Positions 23,258 through 34,253 of a DNA stretch of 64,000 bases are shown here, piece after piece. Origin of the DNA: Coprinus comatus (Eukaryota > Basidiomycota > Agaricomycetes > Agaricales > Agaricaceae); assembly GCA_034638255.1 (NCBI GenBank), contig JAWPGT010000071.1, positions 1 through 64,000 on the forward strand, read 5' to 3'. How positions within the stretch are numbered: the first letter of the stretch is position 1; every line of letters begins with the position of its first letter. The notes below the pieces were generated by a model, which had not been told where the DNA came from, did no database searches, and saw nothing but the letters and a program-made list of their open reading frames with translations. The translations under genes and the position numbers were made by a program.

Positions 23258-26200
23258 CTAACTCCTCCTGCAACATCTAAACACATTCCTCTTCAACCAA
23301 TACCATAAGCACTAAAAATGAATTAGTAACAATTCAAACCCAAAAGCGAAAAGATAAACTCACCCCAGCAAACCTAATAAAAGCTAACGCAAAAGTCGCA
23401 TAAAGAATAAAAGTAAAATACCCATTCCTCTTCTCCCCATGTTGATTTTCAAACTCTCTAATCCTCCTCTCATCCATTCCCTTCTCACTCAAATCCAACC
23501 AACCCCCAATATTCTCTACCGAAACCGCCAAAACTGCATTAGTAAACAACCACATTGCCACCAATCTAGTTCTAAACGTTTTATTATCATCATCCGCCGT
23601 ATTCGTCTTCTTCTTTTTATTTTCTTGTTTTTCTTTTTCTTTATCAGGTGTTGATATTGCTCTTTTTACTGTATCTTCGAATAAGATATCTATTCCTTCT
23701 TGTGTGTTTTCTGTATCTTCTACCATAGGTTCTTCTGAACCTAAAGTTGTTTTTGATTTGATCGAAGGTAAGGCTTCTGTTCCATCACTTCCTTTTGTAC
23801 CCCATGAAACGTCATGTAAATTACAAAACGCATAGACGTTTAGAATGTTGATGAAACTTGGAGCTAAGAGGAGGTATGGGATGAATGAATGAAACATGTG
23901 CCATGGATCACCGAATAAGATTGATGCGAATAGGTAAATGCCTAAAGATTTTTATTTATTAGTAATTTGAAGAGAAGAGAGGAAATAAAGGAGGGATGAT
24001 GATGATTTACCGAAAGTTGATATCATAGCAGCCATTAAAGGTCCCATAGGAGGAGCGAAAATGGCACCCATAAGTTCACCAAAAGTATGATGTTGTTCCA
24101 TAACCTTCGGTATCGCCTAATACATAAAAAAAAATCAACAACCAATGACCATTGTTAACAAAGCGAAACCAAAACCGAAATCGAAATCGAAACTCACCTT
24201 GAAACTCAAACTAGTCAACCAAAACGAACAAACCAAAAGATACAATGCCAAAATAGCATAAACCCATAACGTCACTTTGTATGCTATTTTTTCAGATTTT
24301 GGTCGATTACCCAAAGCAAGGATGACTTGAAGTGCTAGGCAACACATGTATATCCATTTTAATGCAGCATTTACCCAGTGGCTCTATACAAGTATATAAG
24401 AATCGTTATAGAGGAAAGAAAGGAGGAAAAGAACGTACGAATGTAGGATTTACCATTACTATTCCTTGTGAAGGAAGTAAATCGATAATAATACTAAACG
24501 TCAACCACAAATTCGCTAAACCAAACCACGAAAACAACAATCCAGTAGCATTATACTTAGGGAAACAACCAACCAACATCAATCATCAATCAAAACCAAA
24601 AAAGAAAAGAATACTCACCAAAGCCTGAACACAAAGCCACATAATCCTAAGCCAACCATGACCACTTCCAAAAACTCTCCAAAAATTAACAACCGAATAA
24701 ACACCAGCAGCAAAACTTCCATTCAACCATCTCCTTCTTTGACCAATCAATTCTTCAATAGTTTCCGGAACATCCGTTTCAGCTCTACTTTGTTGAACAT
24801 AAGCCAAAGTCCAAGCTGCTCCTTTTTTAGCTACAAGTTCAAAACATAAAATACGATCTTCTGCTAAAAACATGTTTTTTGTGAATATTGACATTCCATC
24901 TAATCCTTTTGGTCCTAGACGTGTTGAAAGAGAGTGATCGCCGTGAAAGTACTGTTCCAAAGGCCTGCCTTGGATTGCGCTGAGGAAATGGAAGGTGAGT
25001 GTTATTGGGATGAGTGGGTTTAAGGTTAGATGAAAGGTGTATTTACCGGTATCGGTAAGAGCTGAAAGCTCCTGGAAGAACAGAGACGTAACCAAAAGTA
25101 CTCTCCAATGGTTTATCTATACGCATATAAGTATCTAGTAGTCAATGAAAAACGATTATTGTTAAACATACCGAGGATATTGGACATCTTGTATTCAAAG
25201 TTCTGAGCTGCGACGAGGGGATTAAGTAACTTCTTGCCTCCCTTTAACATGGCATGAATTTCACCTAAAAATAAAATAATTAGACCCATCGTGTAACGAA
25301 TTTTTTTGGAAAAGGCTTACCGCAACATCCACCCAAGTTAGGAGAGTTGTAAAAAGCTTCCCAAAGATAATATAAAGATTTTTTGCCAGGTTTAGTACCT
25401 GCGTCAATCAAAACACAAATCTCCGGCTTGTAAAAAAAAAAACGCCATTAGGTTACGCTTTTACGATGTAGGAGAAAGGGACATTTACATTGAGCATTTT
25501 TCCAATAGCGTTAAACAACCACCTATGCGAATTGATCTTCTTCTGATTCTTTGCTTTAATGATCAGAATAACTTGAACTGGAACCAAATTCGAAGGATGA
25601 TTGCCAGGTAAAGGAAGTACCAATTGTGGTTTACTATCCACCGACAATTGAGTTGTATACTAAAAACAACCCATCAGTAAACATGGGATTAAAATTGAAA
25701 TAAATAAAAGATAAAAAAACGAACCTCAAAGATATGAGCAACTGTATCCTTTCCATCCACCTTTTTCTTCATAACACCATCTTGATAAACACCAACAGTA
25801 GCCAACAAATCCAAAACACTCTTATCCATAACTTCCAAACCATCCACACCAAAGCCAAAGTAATCCTTTCCCAACCTCTCATCCCTCTTCCTTCTTCATA
25901 ACTACTCATCTTCCTCCAATATTTGAAGTCTTAGATTTCACAATATCCCTAACATTCAACATAACTCCATGTAAAGTCCTCGAATACAAAAACTTGTCTT
26001 CATTATACGAAGTCACAGCAATCAATAAATCCGTTTCTCTAGGTTGAGAATATTGAGTTTGTCTTAATGACCAACCATTTTCAGGTGTAAAATCATCAGG
26101 ATCACAAGTCGCAGCTGTATACCTCATATGAGTAAATTCCGTTCCAGCATTAGTATTATTTTTATAAACGTCCTCAGTAGCGTTTATAATAGCAGTAGGA

Positions 26201-26942
26201 ACTTTATATTCTGCTATAAAGTGACCTTTTGTGAGTTTGACTTTACGTTTAATTCCTCTTTTAACGTTTTGTCTTCTCATCCAACCTGTATTCATAGAAA
26301 CAACTGATGCTCGAGAGGTGTTACGAATTCCAGGAGAGTAAGGTGAACCTGGAGGAAGATAGGGAGATTTGAGAAAAGGAGAATCAGGTGGAATGAAGTT
26401 GTTGGGATTAGATCCTATAGCTGAGGGATTAAGATATGCGGAAGGAGGGAAAGAACGTTTTGAAGATGTATTTGGAACCCTTGGACGAGGTGAGTTTGGA
26501 TAACTGGGAGAAGAAGGGAATCGAGGAGATTTGAGGATTGATGTAGGAGGGGCGTGGAGGTTCCCATTATGAGCTGAGGGGTATGGACTATCCGGACTGT
26601 GTAAAAATGAATTAGAATGCGCGTTCAACAACATACTGAAGAAAAGAACTTACAGAGGAGGATAGAGATATTCATCACTATGAAACCCTGGAGGATAGCG
26701 TTCTGTTTCTAGAAATCAGATTAACCAGTGAGCAAGCATGAAGACGACTGACTTTCGTCGCCACTGACATAGCCCAAGCTTTCTGTTGAAGAAGCAGCAG
26801 CAACAGGGAGAGTACAATCACTATCACTTGAACCGTTGTGATAGTGTTTAACTAGGTTTGAATGAGAGTTATCCGAGTCGTTCTCCGAGTAGTAGGAGCT
26901 AATGGATTCAACAGAGTCTTGAGGAACGTGATGAGAAGACAT
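23258..26942 (-). CDS. Chitin synthase (division I type), two frame breaks
   Basis: Family 2 glycosyltransferase of the plasma membrane that polymerises UDP-GlcNAc into cell-wall chitin. After a Pro/Ser-rich N-terminus (26942 to about 26300) come [71 protein letters not shown], the AEDR motif ([12 protein letters not shown]) and the hallmark [12 protein letters not shown], then several membrane segments and a Cys/Arg-rich C-terminus ending at 23258. About ten introns fit. Between KTS (near 25925) and DGLEVMDKS (near 25855) two single-base gaps are needed: one A for [14 protein letters not shown] and one G for LALVVDGLE. The rest reads cleanly. Since chitin synthases are usually kept intact, sequence error is the simplest reading. 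It shares a promoter region with Coq1. Confidence 0.9.
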
Positions 26943-27267
26943 AATTCAGTCGAAAACCAGCGACGTAAAGATAACAACAGCCCAGCTGTTAGTGTGCGAG
27001 GACCAGCCGCACGGGGTGAGGGGAAAGAGAGGATTCGGGGGATGCGTCAAGCACTGAATAGCAGCCGAGAGACCATTGTGTTATTCTTAAGTGTTTCCCG
27101 AAACACAGCCTTTGATGAAACAAATATACACTTGACGATGGAGATGCGACAAATGTTCAAACATGTTTTATAAATGGCAAGTGGGATGCCCAAAAGGGTA
27201 GCGTGGGAGAATGAGTGTTGAGCCGCGGAAACGGAAGGACGGTTTGGCAAAAAAAGTTAATTAAACA
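26943..27267. promoter_or_regulatory. Shared divergent promoter of chitin synthase and Coq1
   Basis: A 325-base gap between two start codons facing away from each other. The Coq1 side ends in an A/T-rich leader (aaaaaagttaattaaaca) before ATG. No clear TATA box was seen on either side. Confidence 0.55.
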
Positions 27268-28789
27268 ATGCTACGCCTGGCTCAGTCTGTTCGGAGACAC
27301 AGCACTTCAGCAACACGCGCGGATCCTTTCACTCTAGTATCACATCATCTCACAGCTCTGCGCACGGACCTTCTTTCCCTTCTCGGCTCAGGTCATCCAG
27401 CTCTTACCGAACTCACCCAGTATTACTTTCACCATCCTTCAAAACAAATACGTCCTCTTCTCGTTCTCCTTCTTTCTCAGGCTACAAATGGTCTTGGTGC
27501 AAATTGGAATACAAAATTATGGGAGTCTCAACAACAAGGAGCTGGTGGTAGACGTGACGAACTTGATATTCCACTTTCACCTCCTCAAGTCTTGACAGAC
27601 TATAACCCAAACTATCCTTCCGCAACTTCGAAATTCAACGACCCGTTTCATTTCACCAATCCCAATAAATCACATAGAATACCTTATCCTCATCACCTAA
27701 AACCACCACCTCCTACATCCACTACAACGACAACGACAACGACGACATCACCCACGTCATTATTACATGTACCCACCACCATTCTACCAACTCAACTTCG
27801 TCTCGCTCAAATTGTTGAAATGTTACATACAGCATCATTGTTACATGACGATGTCATTGATGTATCTGAATTAAGAAGAGGAGCTCCTTCAGCTCCTTCT
27901 TTATTCACAAACAAATTATCAGTATTGGGTGGTAATTTCGTTTTAGGAAGAGCGTCTGCTGCTTTAGCAAGATTAGGAGATCATGAAGTAACACAACTTA
28001 TAGCCAGTGTTATTTCAAATCTTGTTGAAGGAGAGATTTTACAAATGAAGGATGTTGTAGGTGGTGCTGGTGCTGGTGATGAGGGATTGGATAAAGTTAA
28101 AAAAGAAAAAGAGGGTGTTGCGTCAAATAAACATCAAGATGCTTGGAATATTTATTTACAAAAGACTTATTTGAAGACTGCTTCGTTAATGGCTAAAGGT
28201 GCTAGATCAGCTGTTGTTTTGGGTGGTTGTGAACAAGGTGAAATTTGGAAAGAAGTTGCGTATGCTTATGGAAGGAATCTTGGTATTGCATTCCAAGTAC
28301 GTTACTCATTTTTCTCTATTTATACCTATGTATTTTTTCTTTCTTTCAAACTAACATTTTATTTTTATTATTATAGCTCGTAGATGATGTGTTGGATTAC
28401 GAATCTGCATCGATAACACTTGGTAAACCAGGAAATGCAGACCTTCAATTAGGATTAGCAACAGCACCAGCATTATATGCATGGGAGGAATTCCCAGAAA
28501 TGGGTGAACTTATATATAGAAAATTCGAAGGTCCAGGTGACGTCGATAAGGTTCGTCTCTTCATCTAACGTCATAAATTCATAATTCATAACCAATGGTA
28601 TTATATTAATTCTATAATCGAATATAGGCAAGGGATATGGTGCATATATCAAAAGCGATTCCACGTACTAAAGAACTTGCATTAGCTTATGCTAATGAAG
28701 CGAAATCTGTGATACAAGAATTTCCAAAGAGTGATGCTAGAGATGCTTTGGAAGTTTTGGCTGAACGTGTTGTTGGTCGTAAATATTAA
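27268..28789 (+). CDS. coq1: Trans-polyprenyl diphosphate synthase, ubiquinone side chain (Coq1)
   Basis: Makes the polyprenyl tail of ubiquinone in mitochondria from IPP and allylic diphosphates. Exons 27268-28296, 28377-28550 and 28628-28789 give 454 residues without a break. The N-terminus MLRLAQSVRRHSTSATRA is a mitochondrial presequence. Diagnostic motifs are HHPSKQIRPLLVLL (substrate entry), the first Asp-rich motif LLHDDVIDVSELRRG with the full DDxxD, KLSVLGGNFVLGRA, YLKTASLMAKGARSAVVLGG and the second Asp-rich motif LVDDVLDY. An insertion of roughly 100 residues (about 27510-27780), Pro- and Thr-rich, separates the first conserved block from the first Asp-rich motif. This family varies there and it should be a surface loop. 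The start is the first Met, close to the divergent promoter. Confidence 0.94.
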
Positions 28790-29033
28790 TTTTTTTGTTT
28801 AATTCTTCCTCCCTCTCACTAGATCAAAAGCTTCATTACCGTATTATAGTATGAAGACTTTTAAGGAGGTTAGTATGAATATTGTTATTAATTACATGCA
28901 CACACACACCTGCCCCGACTCTTTATTTCATAGAGTTTAGTATTTATATCCTTGCTTGTAAATCGATTCACGGTGTTCACCACATGTGCTTGAGTGATGT
29001 ATCAAGATTATATTAAGTAGCTAGTATAATAAC

Positions 29034-29127
29034 GCATTAATGGGGTAGTGGTAACCTGGGTCGTTGCCAATTCGAATTCAATTCGTTTGAATTCGACCCG
29101 CCGGGGGTTCGATTCCCTCTTAATGCA
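29034..29127 (+). tRNA. tRNA-Gly(GCC), second copy, with intron
   Basis: Same fold, anticodon and 23-base intron as the gene at 23008-23101. The only differences seen are two adjacent bases in the intron (gc in the first copy, aa here). The mature tRNAs are identical, so the copies are a recent duplication or are kept alike by gene conversion. Both are on plus, 6 kb apart, flanking the chitin synthase/Coq1 pair. Confidence 0.93.
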
Positions 29128-30661
29128 TTTATACGAACAACCTACGGGTTAAATTAATTTTACTTTTTGCGAATGTTCTCAAGGATTAATGCAAAATGGG
29201 TTTTTTTTTTTTTGTTATTTGTATTGATGTATTAATTAATGTAGAGAGGTCCTTTGTGACTGACTGACTATGTATATGTAACATGTTTGATCGAAGGAGG
29301 AATATTGTAAGTATGTATTTGATACACAATAAAAAGTCGGAGGAGCGGTGAAGCAGCAAGCTTGAAGCTTGAAGATGAAGCGCTGAATATTTGATGGTAC
29401 TTATAAATGATGCATATTCGATGTGACTTCTGATTTGCTGATACATCATTCACATATCGGCGTTAGTGTTACATGATAGACGTTTTAGGGATCTTATTTT
29501 AGACTTTGTTTAAGGGGGGAGGAATTGGATGGGATTCATTTTTGTATCATATAGTTATGTATGAAACGAAAACAAAAAGGAAAGAGAAAGAGAAACAGGT
29601 ATGTGTATGCGCAGTAAGTAATTCTAGTTTTTGGGGGATTGTGAATTGGAATTGTCGTTATAGAGGTGTGAGGTATTTGTTGGGAGGGATGAGCTTCTAT
29701 GATGGATGACATGTTTTTAATTAATTAATCTCGAAATCTATTATAAGTCTCAAGTAGATGGATCTACATATCTATCCATGACAACTTGAATCGTAAGTAC
29801 CATTGTAGACGCCGTTTTTTTTTTCTTCTTCTTCTTCTTATACTTCATGAATTATGAAAGTTGGGTGTTATGGAGAGCGGGAAAAGTCAATACCCTGTTT
29901 AATGGTCCCGACTTCCCGAGTCCCGGCTAACAGATGTCTGCCAATTTGGGTCTGCCGCCTGAGACTTTTTTTTTTTGCTGGTTGCTCTTGGATATCGGGA
30001 TGTTGCTTTGGGTATTACTGTATGACCCGCGGGTCGTCTCAGGTCTGGGAGTTTGGGTATGGGGGGCTGTTGCTATGTTGTTTTTGTGTACCTGTTACGA
30101 AGCCTGACATAATGTACATAATCTGTTTCCTGTCTAATTGAAAACATGTACGGATGGTTTTCCATAAGTTATGTGCTAGTATTTGATAGTCGGTGGTGTG
30201 TTTTTAGTAGATAAACTATGTTTTTTTTTGTTAGTCTTTAACAAGAGTACTTTGATACCTGTGGTGAGTGTGGTTTGATTGGTTGGTATAATACGGCGAT
30301 GTTATGGCCGTTTCGACCACAATACAGGATGCCAAGAGAAAATTCAGCAAGGTCTACCCAACTTGTACGTCTGGTCTACCTCTACATATTTCTGCTTATA
30401 TATGAGTGGGATGTAAAGAAGATAGCTTTTTGTTGTATTAGAATGGTGAGGTACGCTCTGTACGGAAGGTGTATTATTGTTACATAAAGGGGAAGATGCC
30501 GAGAGGGTGAGAAAAAGGGGAGTAGTATAAAGCGGATCTTGGGTTTGACTGCCTTGTTAGGTTTTCCCTTCTCGCAGCTACCAATCACTCACAACCCTCC
30601 TTCCCTCCTCCCCTAGTACCCCCTGTCGCTCCACCAGCACTCTTTAAATTCAAAACACACA
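29128..30661. other. Intergenic, no protein gene seen
   Basis: Contains T runs, a tct repeat near 29823 and, at its right end, the promoter and pyrimidine-rich leader of the LysM gene. ORFs of 61-95 codons look random. Confidence 0.5.
30526..30531 (+). promoter_or_regulatory. TATA box of the LysM gene
   Basis: TATAAA lies 131 bases before the ATG, followed by a C/T-rich stretch (about 30590-30640) of the kind seen before strongly expressed fungal genes and an A-rich context (attcaaaacacaca) right before ATG. Confidence 0.5.
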
Positions 30662-31551
30662 ATGTTCGCTACACGCACTGTTGCTGTTGTTTTTGCTGCT
30701 CTCGTTGCTCAATGTACGTAACCCCTCGAGCTGCTTGTTTTCTGGTTTTTGTTGACCCAGGCATTTTCTAGCCGCATTCGTTTCTGCTACAGAATGTACT
30801 AGGAAGTATATTGTCAAGGATGGAGATATCTGTGACTCTATTTCCGCTGCCAACCAGGTTTCCACGTATGTCTTTCTTTCTCACACTCACCAACAACTCC
30901 ACAACTTAGTGAATAATACCCGTTAGATACCAACTCGCCGTTGTCAACCACGGTCATATCAACTTGGAATGTTCAAATCTTCTATCCGGTGATGAACTTT
31001 GCCTCGGTACTAAAGGCGAAGATTGTTCTACCACTTATACCGTCAAGAAGGATGATACCTGTGAAGATATTGGTGCTGCTCATGGTCTCAATTCTACCAT
31101 TCTCTACCACAACAACCCTCAAATCAATCAGGCTTGTGATAACATTTACATTGGAGAGGTATGTTAATGATGTTCTTCTTACCCCTGAATGTCTTTTTTT
31201 TGCGCTCTCTATTACGTACTGATCCTCCCTTGCCAGGTTTTGTGTGTTTCTGGTACCGTTCAAGTCCCACCCGCCCCTGCCGGTGAAATTCCCGCGGTTA
31301 CCATCCCAGTGACTGCTACAGCCGCTGTTACCTCTTCTGTTTACACAAGCACAACCACCCGTCCTGTTCCTGTGACAACGGCCAGCGCTGCACCAACCAG
31401 GGCTGCTGTTACAACCTCTGCTGCAGCTGCTCCTACAAAGGCTGCTGACGATGAAGAGGATTGTGATGATGAGGAAGAGACTGGCAGTGATAATGGAAAC
31501 GGCAATGATGAGGAGGACGATGAGGATCTTCCTTACTGTGATGAACTCTAA
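30662..31551 (+). CDS. Secreted protein with two LysM domains and an acidic tail
   Basis: LysM modules bind chitin or peptidoglycan fragments; secreted fungal LysM proteins shield hyphae or hide chitin from other organisms. Exons 30662-30713, 30772-30865, 30927-31158 and 31237-31551 give 230 residues with no break. A signal peptide (MFATRTVAVVFAALVAQ, cut near FVSA) is followed by LysM 1 (KYIVKDGDICDSISAANQ to LLSGDELCL) and LysM 2 (TYTVKKDDTCEDIGAAHGL to IYIGEVLCV), a Thr/Ala/Pro linker likely to carry O-glycans, and a very acidic tail ending DEDLPYCDEL. Paired Cys flank both modules. A TATA box precedes the gene. No GPI signal or membrane segment is seen, so it should be free in the wall or medium. 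Confidence 0.9.
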
Positions 31552-33072
31552 ACGATTTCTTCTCATACCACGCTGCCTCGGTTGTTTTTTTACTCGACCT
31601 CTCCGGAGTAAGAGCAACTCACACTCTCTTGAATCGACGTTCATTTTAACCGACCTTCCTCTCGCTCCGAGTCGAAATGATCTATTCACTAATACCCGAT
31701 TACCCTACTCAATTCACATAGACCATCACACACACACACACACATCTCTCTCTCTTTCCTTCTTGTTCTCCCTTCCTCATACCTACCTACTCGTTTTATA
31801 TTCGTTTTTTTTATATGCTCGAAAACTGTGTTTTCTGAGTTATCTGCTCATTGCATCGTATCCCTCCCACCTAGTTATCGATTTTGTCATTTTGTTTTTT
31901 TTGACTCTTGATGGGTTTGAAAAATTAAAGAGCGAGTATTAAGTATTATTACTTTTTACTATATGGAATATTGCCCAATATATGTGAAGAAGAAAAAACC
32001 GGTGCTTGATGCGTTGTGTTTTTTTCTTTCTTTCTTTTGGTGATTTTGAATACATGGTGGGAATGTAACAAGTGAAAGAAGTTTCTTTTTTTAGTAACTA
32101 GTACAGTAACCGAATGTCCAGAACTTGAGAATCAGATGGGTATTGAGTGGAGTATAATCAACGTTGGAGTGGAGCTGTAGAACGTTGACCGGTTGTTGGA
32201 TGTTGTTTCCTAGGAGATTAGATCTTTATTTTCCCATGCTGGCCGCAGAACTCTAGAATGACAGAGAGGTACCAATGCCGAGATAACTTTGATGAAAGGT
32301 TTTTTTTCTGATTTCCCCTCAGGCTACACACACAGGGTGTTAAGGGTTGCTATTACGTGCAGTGTAGTTTGCTAAAAATAAGTACTGAAGTTGGATTGTG
32401 TTGGGTTGGGTGTTGGATGTAAACATTGAAGTTAGCTTTGAGTTTGGAACTTTTTTTTTTGGTAGTATGTATTGATAATTGTGGTAATGTGAGATTTTTA
32501 TCTACTAAATAAAAGTTTAGTAGTTTTGGAAATTTGTATTGATGCCCGTCGGGGTATGGGTAGTGTCTTCGTCATTGTCATTTGTTAGTTTACTATCAGT
32601 TGCGAGAGAGAAATGTGGTTTTGGAAAGATGTGAATCCTGTTGATGTTTTTCTATTTATTCATTTATTTCGTTTTGTGATTAGGAGGAGTTGTGGTAATG
32701 TTTGGGAATTGTGAATGGGTTTAGGATGTTATATATTAGATTCCACATGTTTCTGCTCCAAAGAAAAATAAACTAAGTTATGATTTAATTATTCCCATTC
32801 TTATTCGGATTTGTAGGAGATAGTAATGCTAGTGAAGTGGAATCATGATCAACTGTGATTGAAGCATTAATCTTGACCTCTTGAACAGACTCAAGTCGAC
32901 CCAGAAGTGTTATTATGTATCCGAAGTTTATCACGTCGGTAATGGCAATGAGATGTCGAGGGCAGGTTAGTAGGTTATTAAGGAATAGAGGGGGGGTTTC
33001 AAGGAGAAGTGAGAAGTGTAGGATAGAATTTACTGCGACGTAGGTAAAACCATAAGTTTAAAAAAAGTTTTT
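31552..33072. other. Intergenic, no gene seen
   Basis: Begins with the 3' flank of the LysM gene, with a CA repeat (about 31728-31744) next to a TC repeat. The rest is AT-rich with T runs; no protein-like frame. Confidence 0.55.
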
Positions 33073-33600
33073 TTAAGTGATGGAGATTGACTGGTTGGTC
33101 CTATTGTACCATTCTAGTAAGGCTGTATGAATGACTTGCCTCCGCCATCTGTCATCAATAATTCCAGGTTCTTGGCTTCTTTTCATGAAATTTGCCCAAA
33201 CGAGTTTGTGGAGGAGTACACCATAAATCTTGAATTCTAGTTTACGAATTCGGAAAATGTGTTTTGAGAGGATGGTGATTAGTGACATGGGATTGAAATT
33301 AGCTGTACTACATCCTTCACGTTGTTTGATAACAATATCTGCATCATAAGACCTTGATAACCAAAGATCGACCATACGAGCAGGAGCTCTTTTAGATCCA
33401 TATGAGAATCGAACTCGAAATAATGACAAGAAAGAAGGTGTGGTTATGAGAAAGTCATTCCATAATTGACAAACGAGTCGGATTATAGTACGAAGTGTTG
33501 CCCCAATATTTGGTGGAAAGTGATTCGGAGTTACATTGTTCGAAGGTATGAATAAAAAGTTCATCGGGTAGGTTGGTTGCATGGGTTATTGTTCGTTTAT
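33073..33600 (-). pseudogene. Truncated F-box protein (type A)
   Basis: ATNLPDELFIHTFEQCNSES is the F-box and LRTIIRLVCQLWNDFLITTP the segment after it, matching the intact paralogues at 14588-15793 and 42031-43242. The two lie in different frames, with the switch at GGGG near 33508: with one G fewer the junction reads TKYWATLRTI, as in the second paralogue (TKQWARIRTI). The start Met of the paralogues is missing here. The frame ends early at 33073 after about a third of the usual length. Confidence 0.7.
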
Positions 33601-34253
33601 AGTGGTGGTGCGGTTTGCTAAGTGGCGTGAGGTAGACAAGTGGCACACTTGTAAGATGTAGATGTATCGATATCCTATATATAGATTTTGTACACTGAGT
33701 GTATAGCCACAAGGCTAAATATAAGGGGATCTCATCATTCGTTGGGTATGGTGAGATTTGTTGGATACAAGTTCAATCTAGCAATAAGATTTAGCCAAGT
33801 CCATTACTTGGGTCTTGTGAGGGTGAAGGTGAATGAAGAGGACTTTAGAATAGTAGATGGTGTCAACATAACGATACACTACACTGACTAACGAATTTAC
33901 CCTTGGTAAGAGTCGGGCTTACTGCTGCCACTTGAGGAGGTAGACAGTTTTTTTAAAATCCATTCTCTTGCACTTGGTTGCCTACCTATAATAAAGGTAT
34001 CCCCTTGTTTTCAGGGGTATAGTTTAGCATCTACTAAGGGCGTTCATTGAAGTCATATAGTTTTTGATTTTTTTTTAAAGGTTTAAAAGTAAGGATGTTG
34101 ATTAAGAGCTGGAATAAGATCAAACCCCAATAGTTACCAGAATTTTTAAAGGTTCTGTACAACGTTGCATACTTGAAACGGTGTGATGGAATTTCGGTTC
34201 AAGATTTTGATGGTGGGTATGCGGTGGCTGTGCACATTTTTCTCTCCTCCTCC
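33601..34253. other. Divergent intergenic region
   Basis: Between the F-box remnant and Utp22. T8-T10 runs and gene-poor sequence; nothing recognised. Confidence 0.5.

Noticed and set aside
30982..31689. 235-codon ORF on minus
   Set aside because: Antisense to the LysM exons; Arg- and Cys-rich, a shadow of the Thr/Ala and acidic coding on plus.
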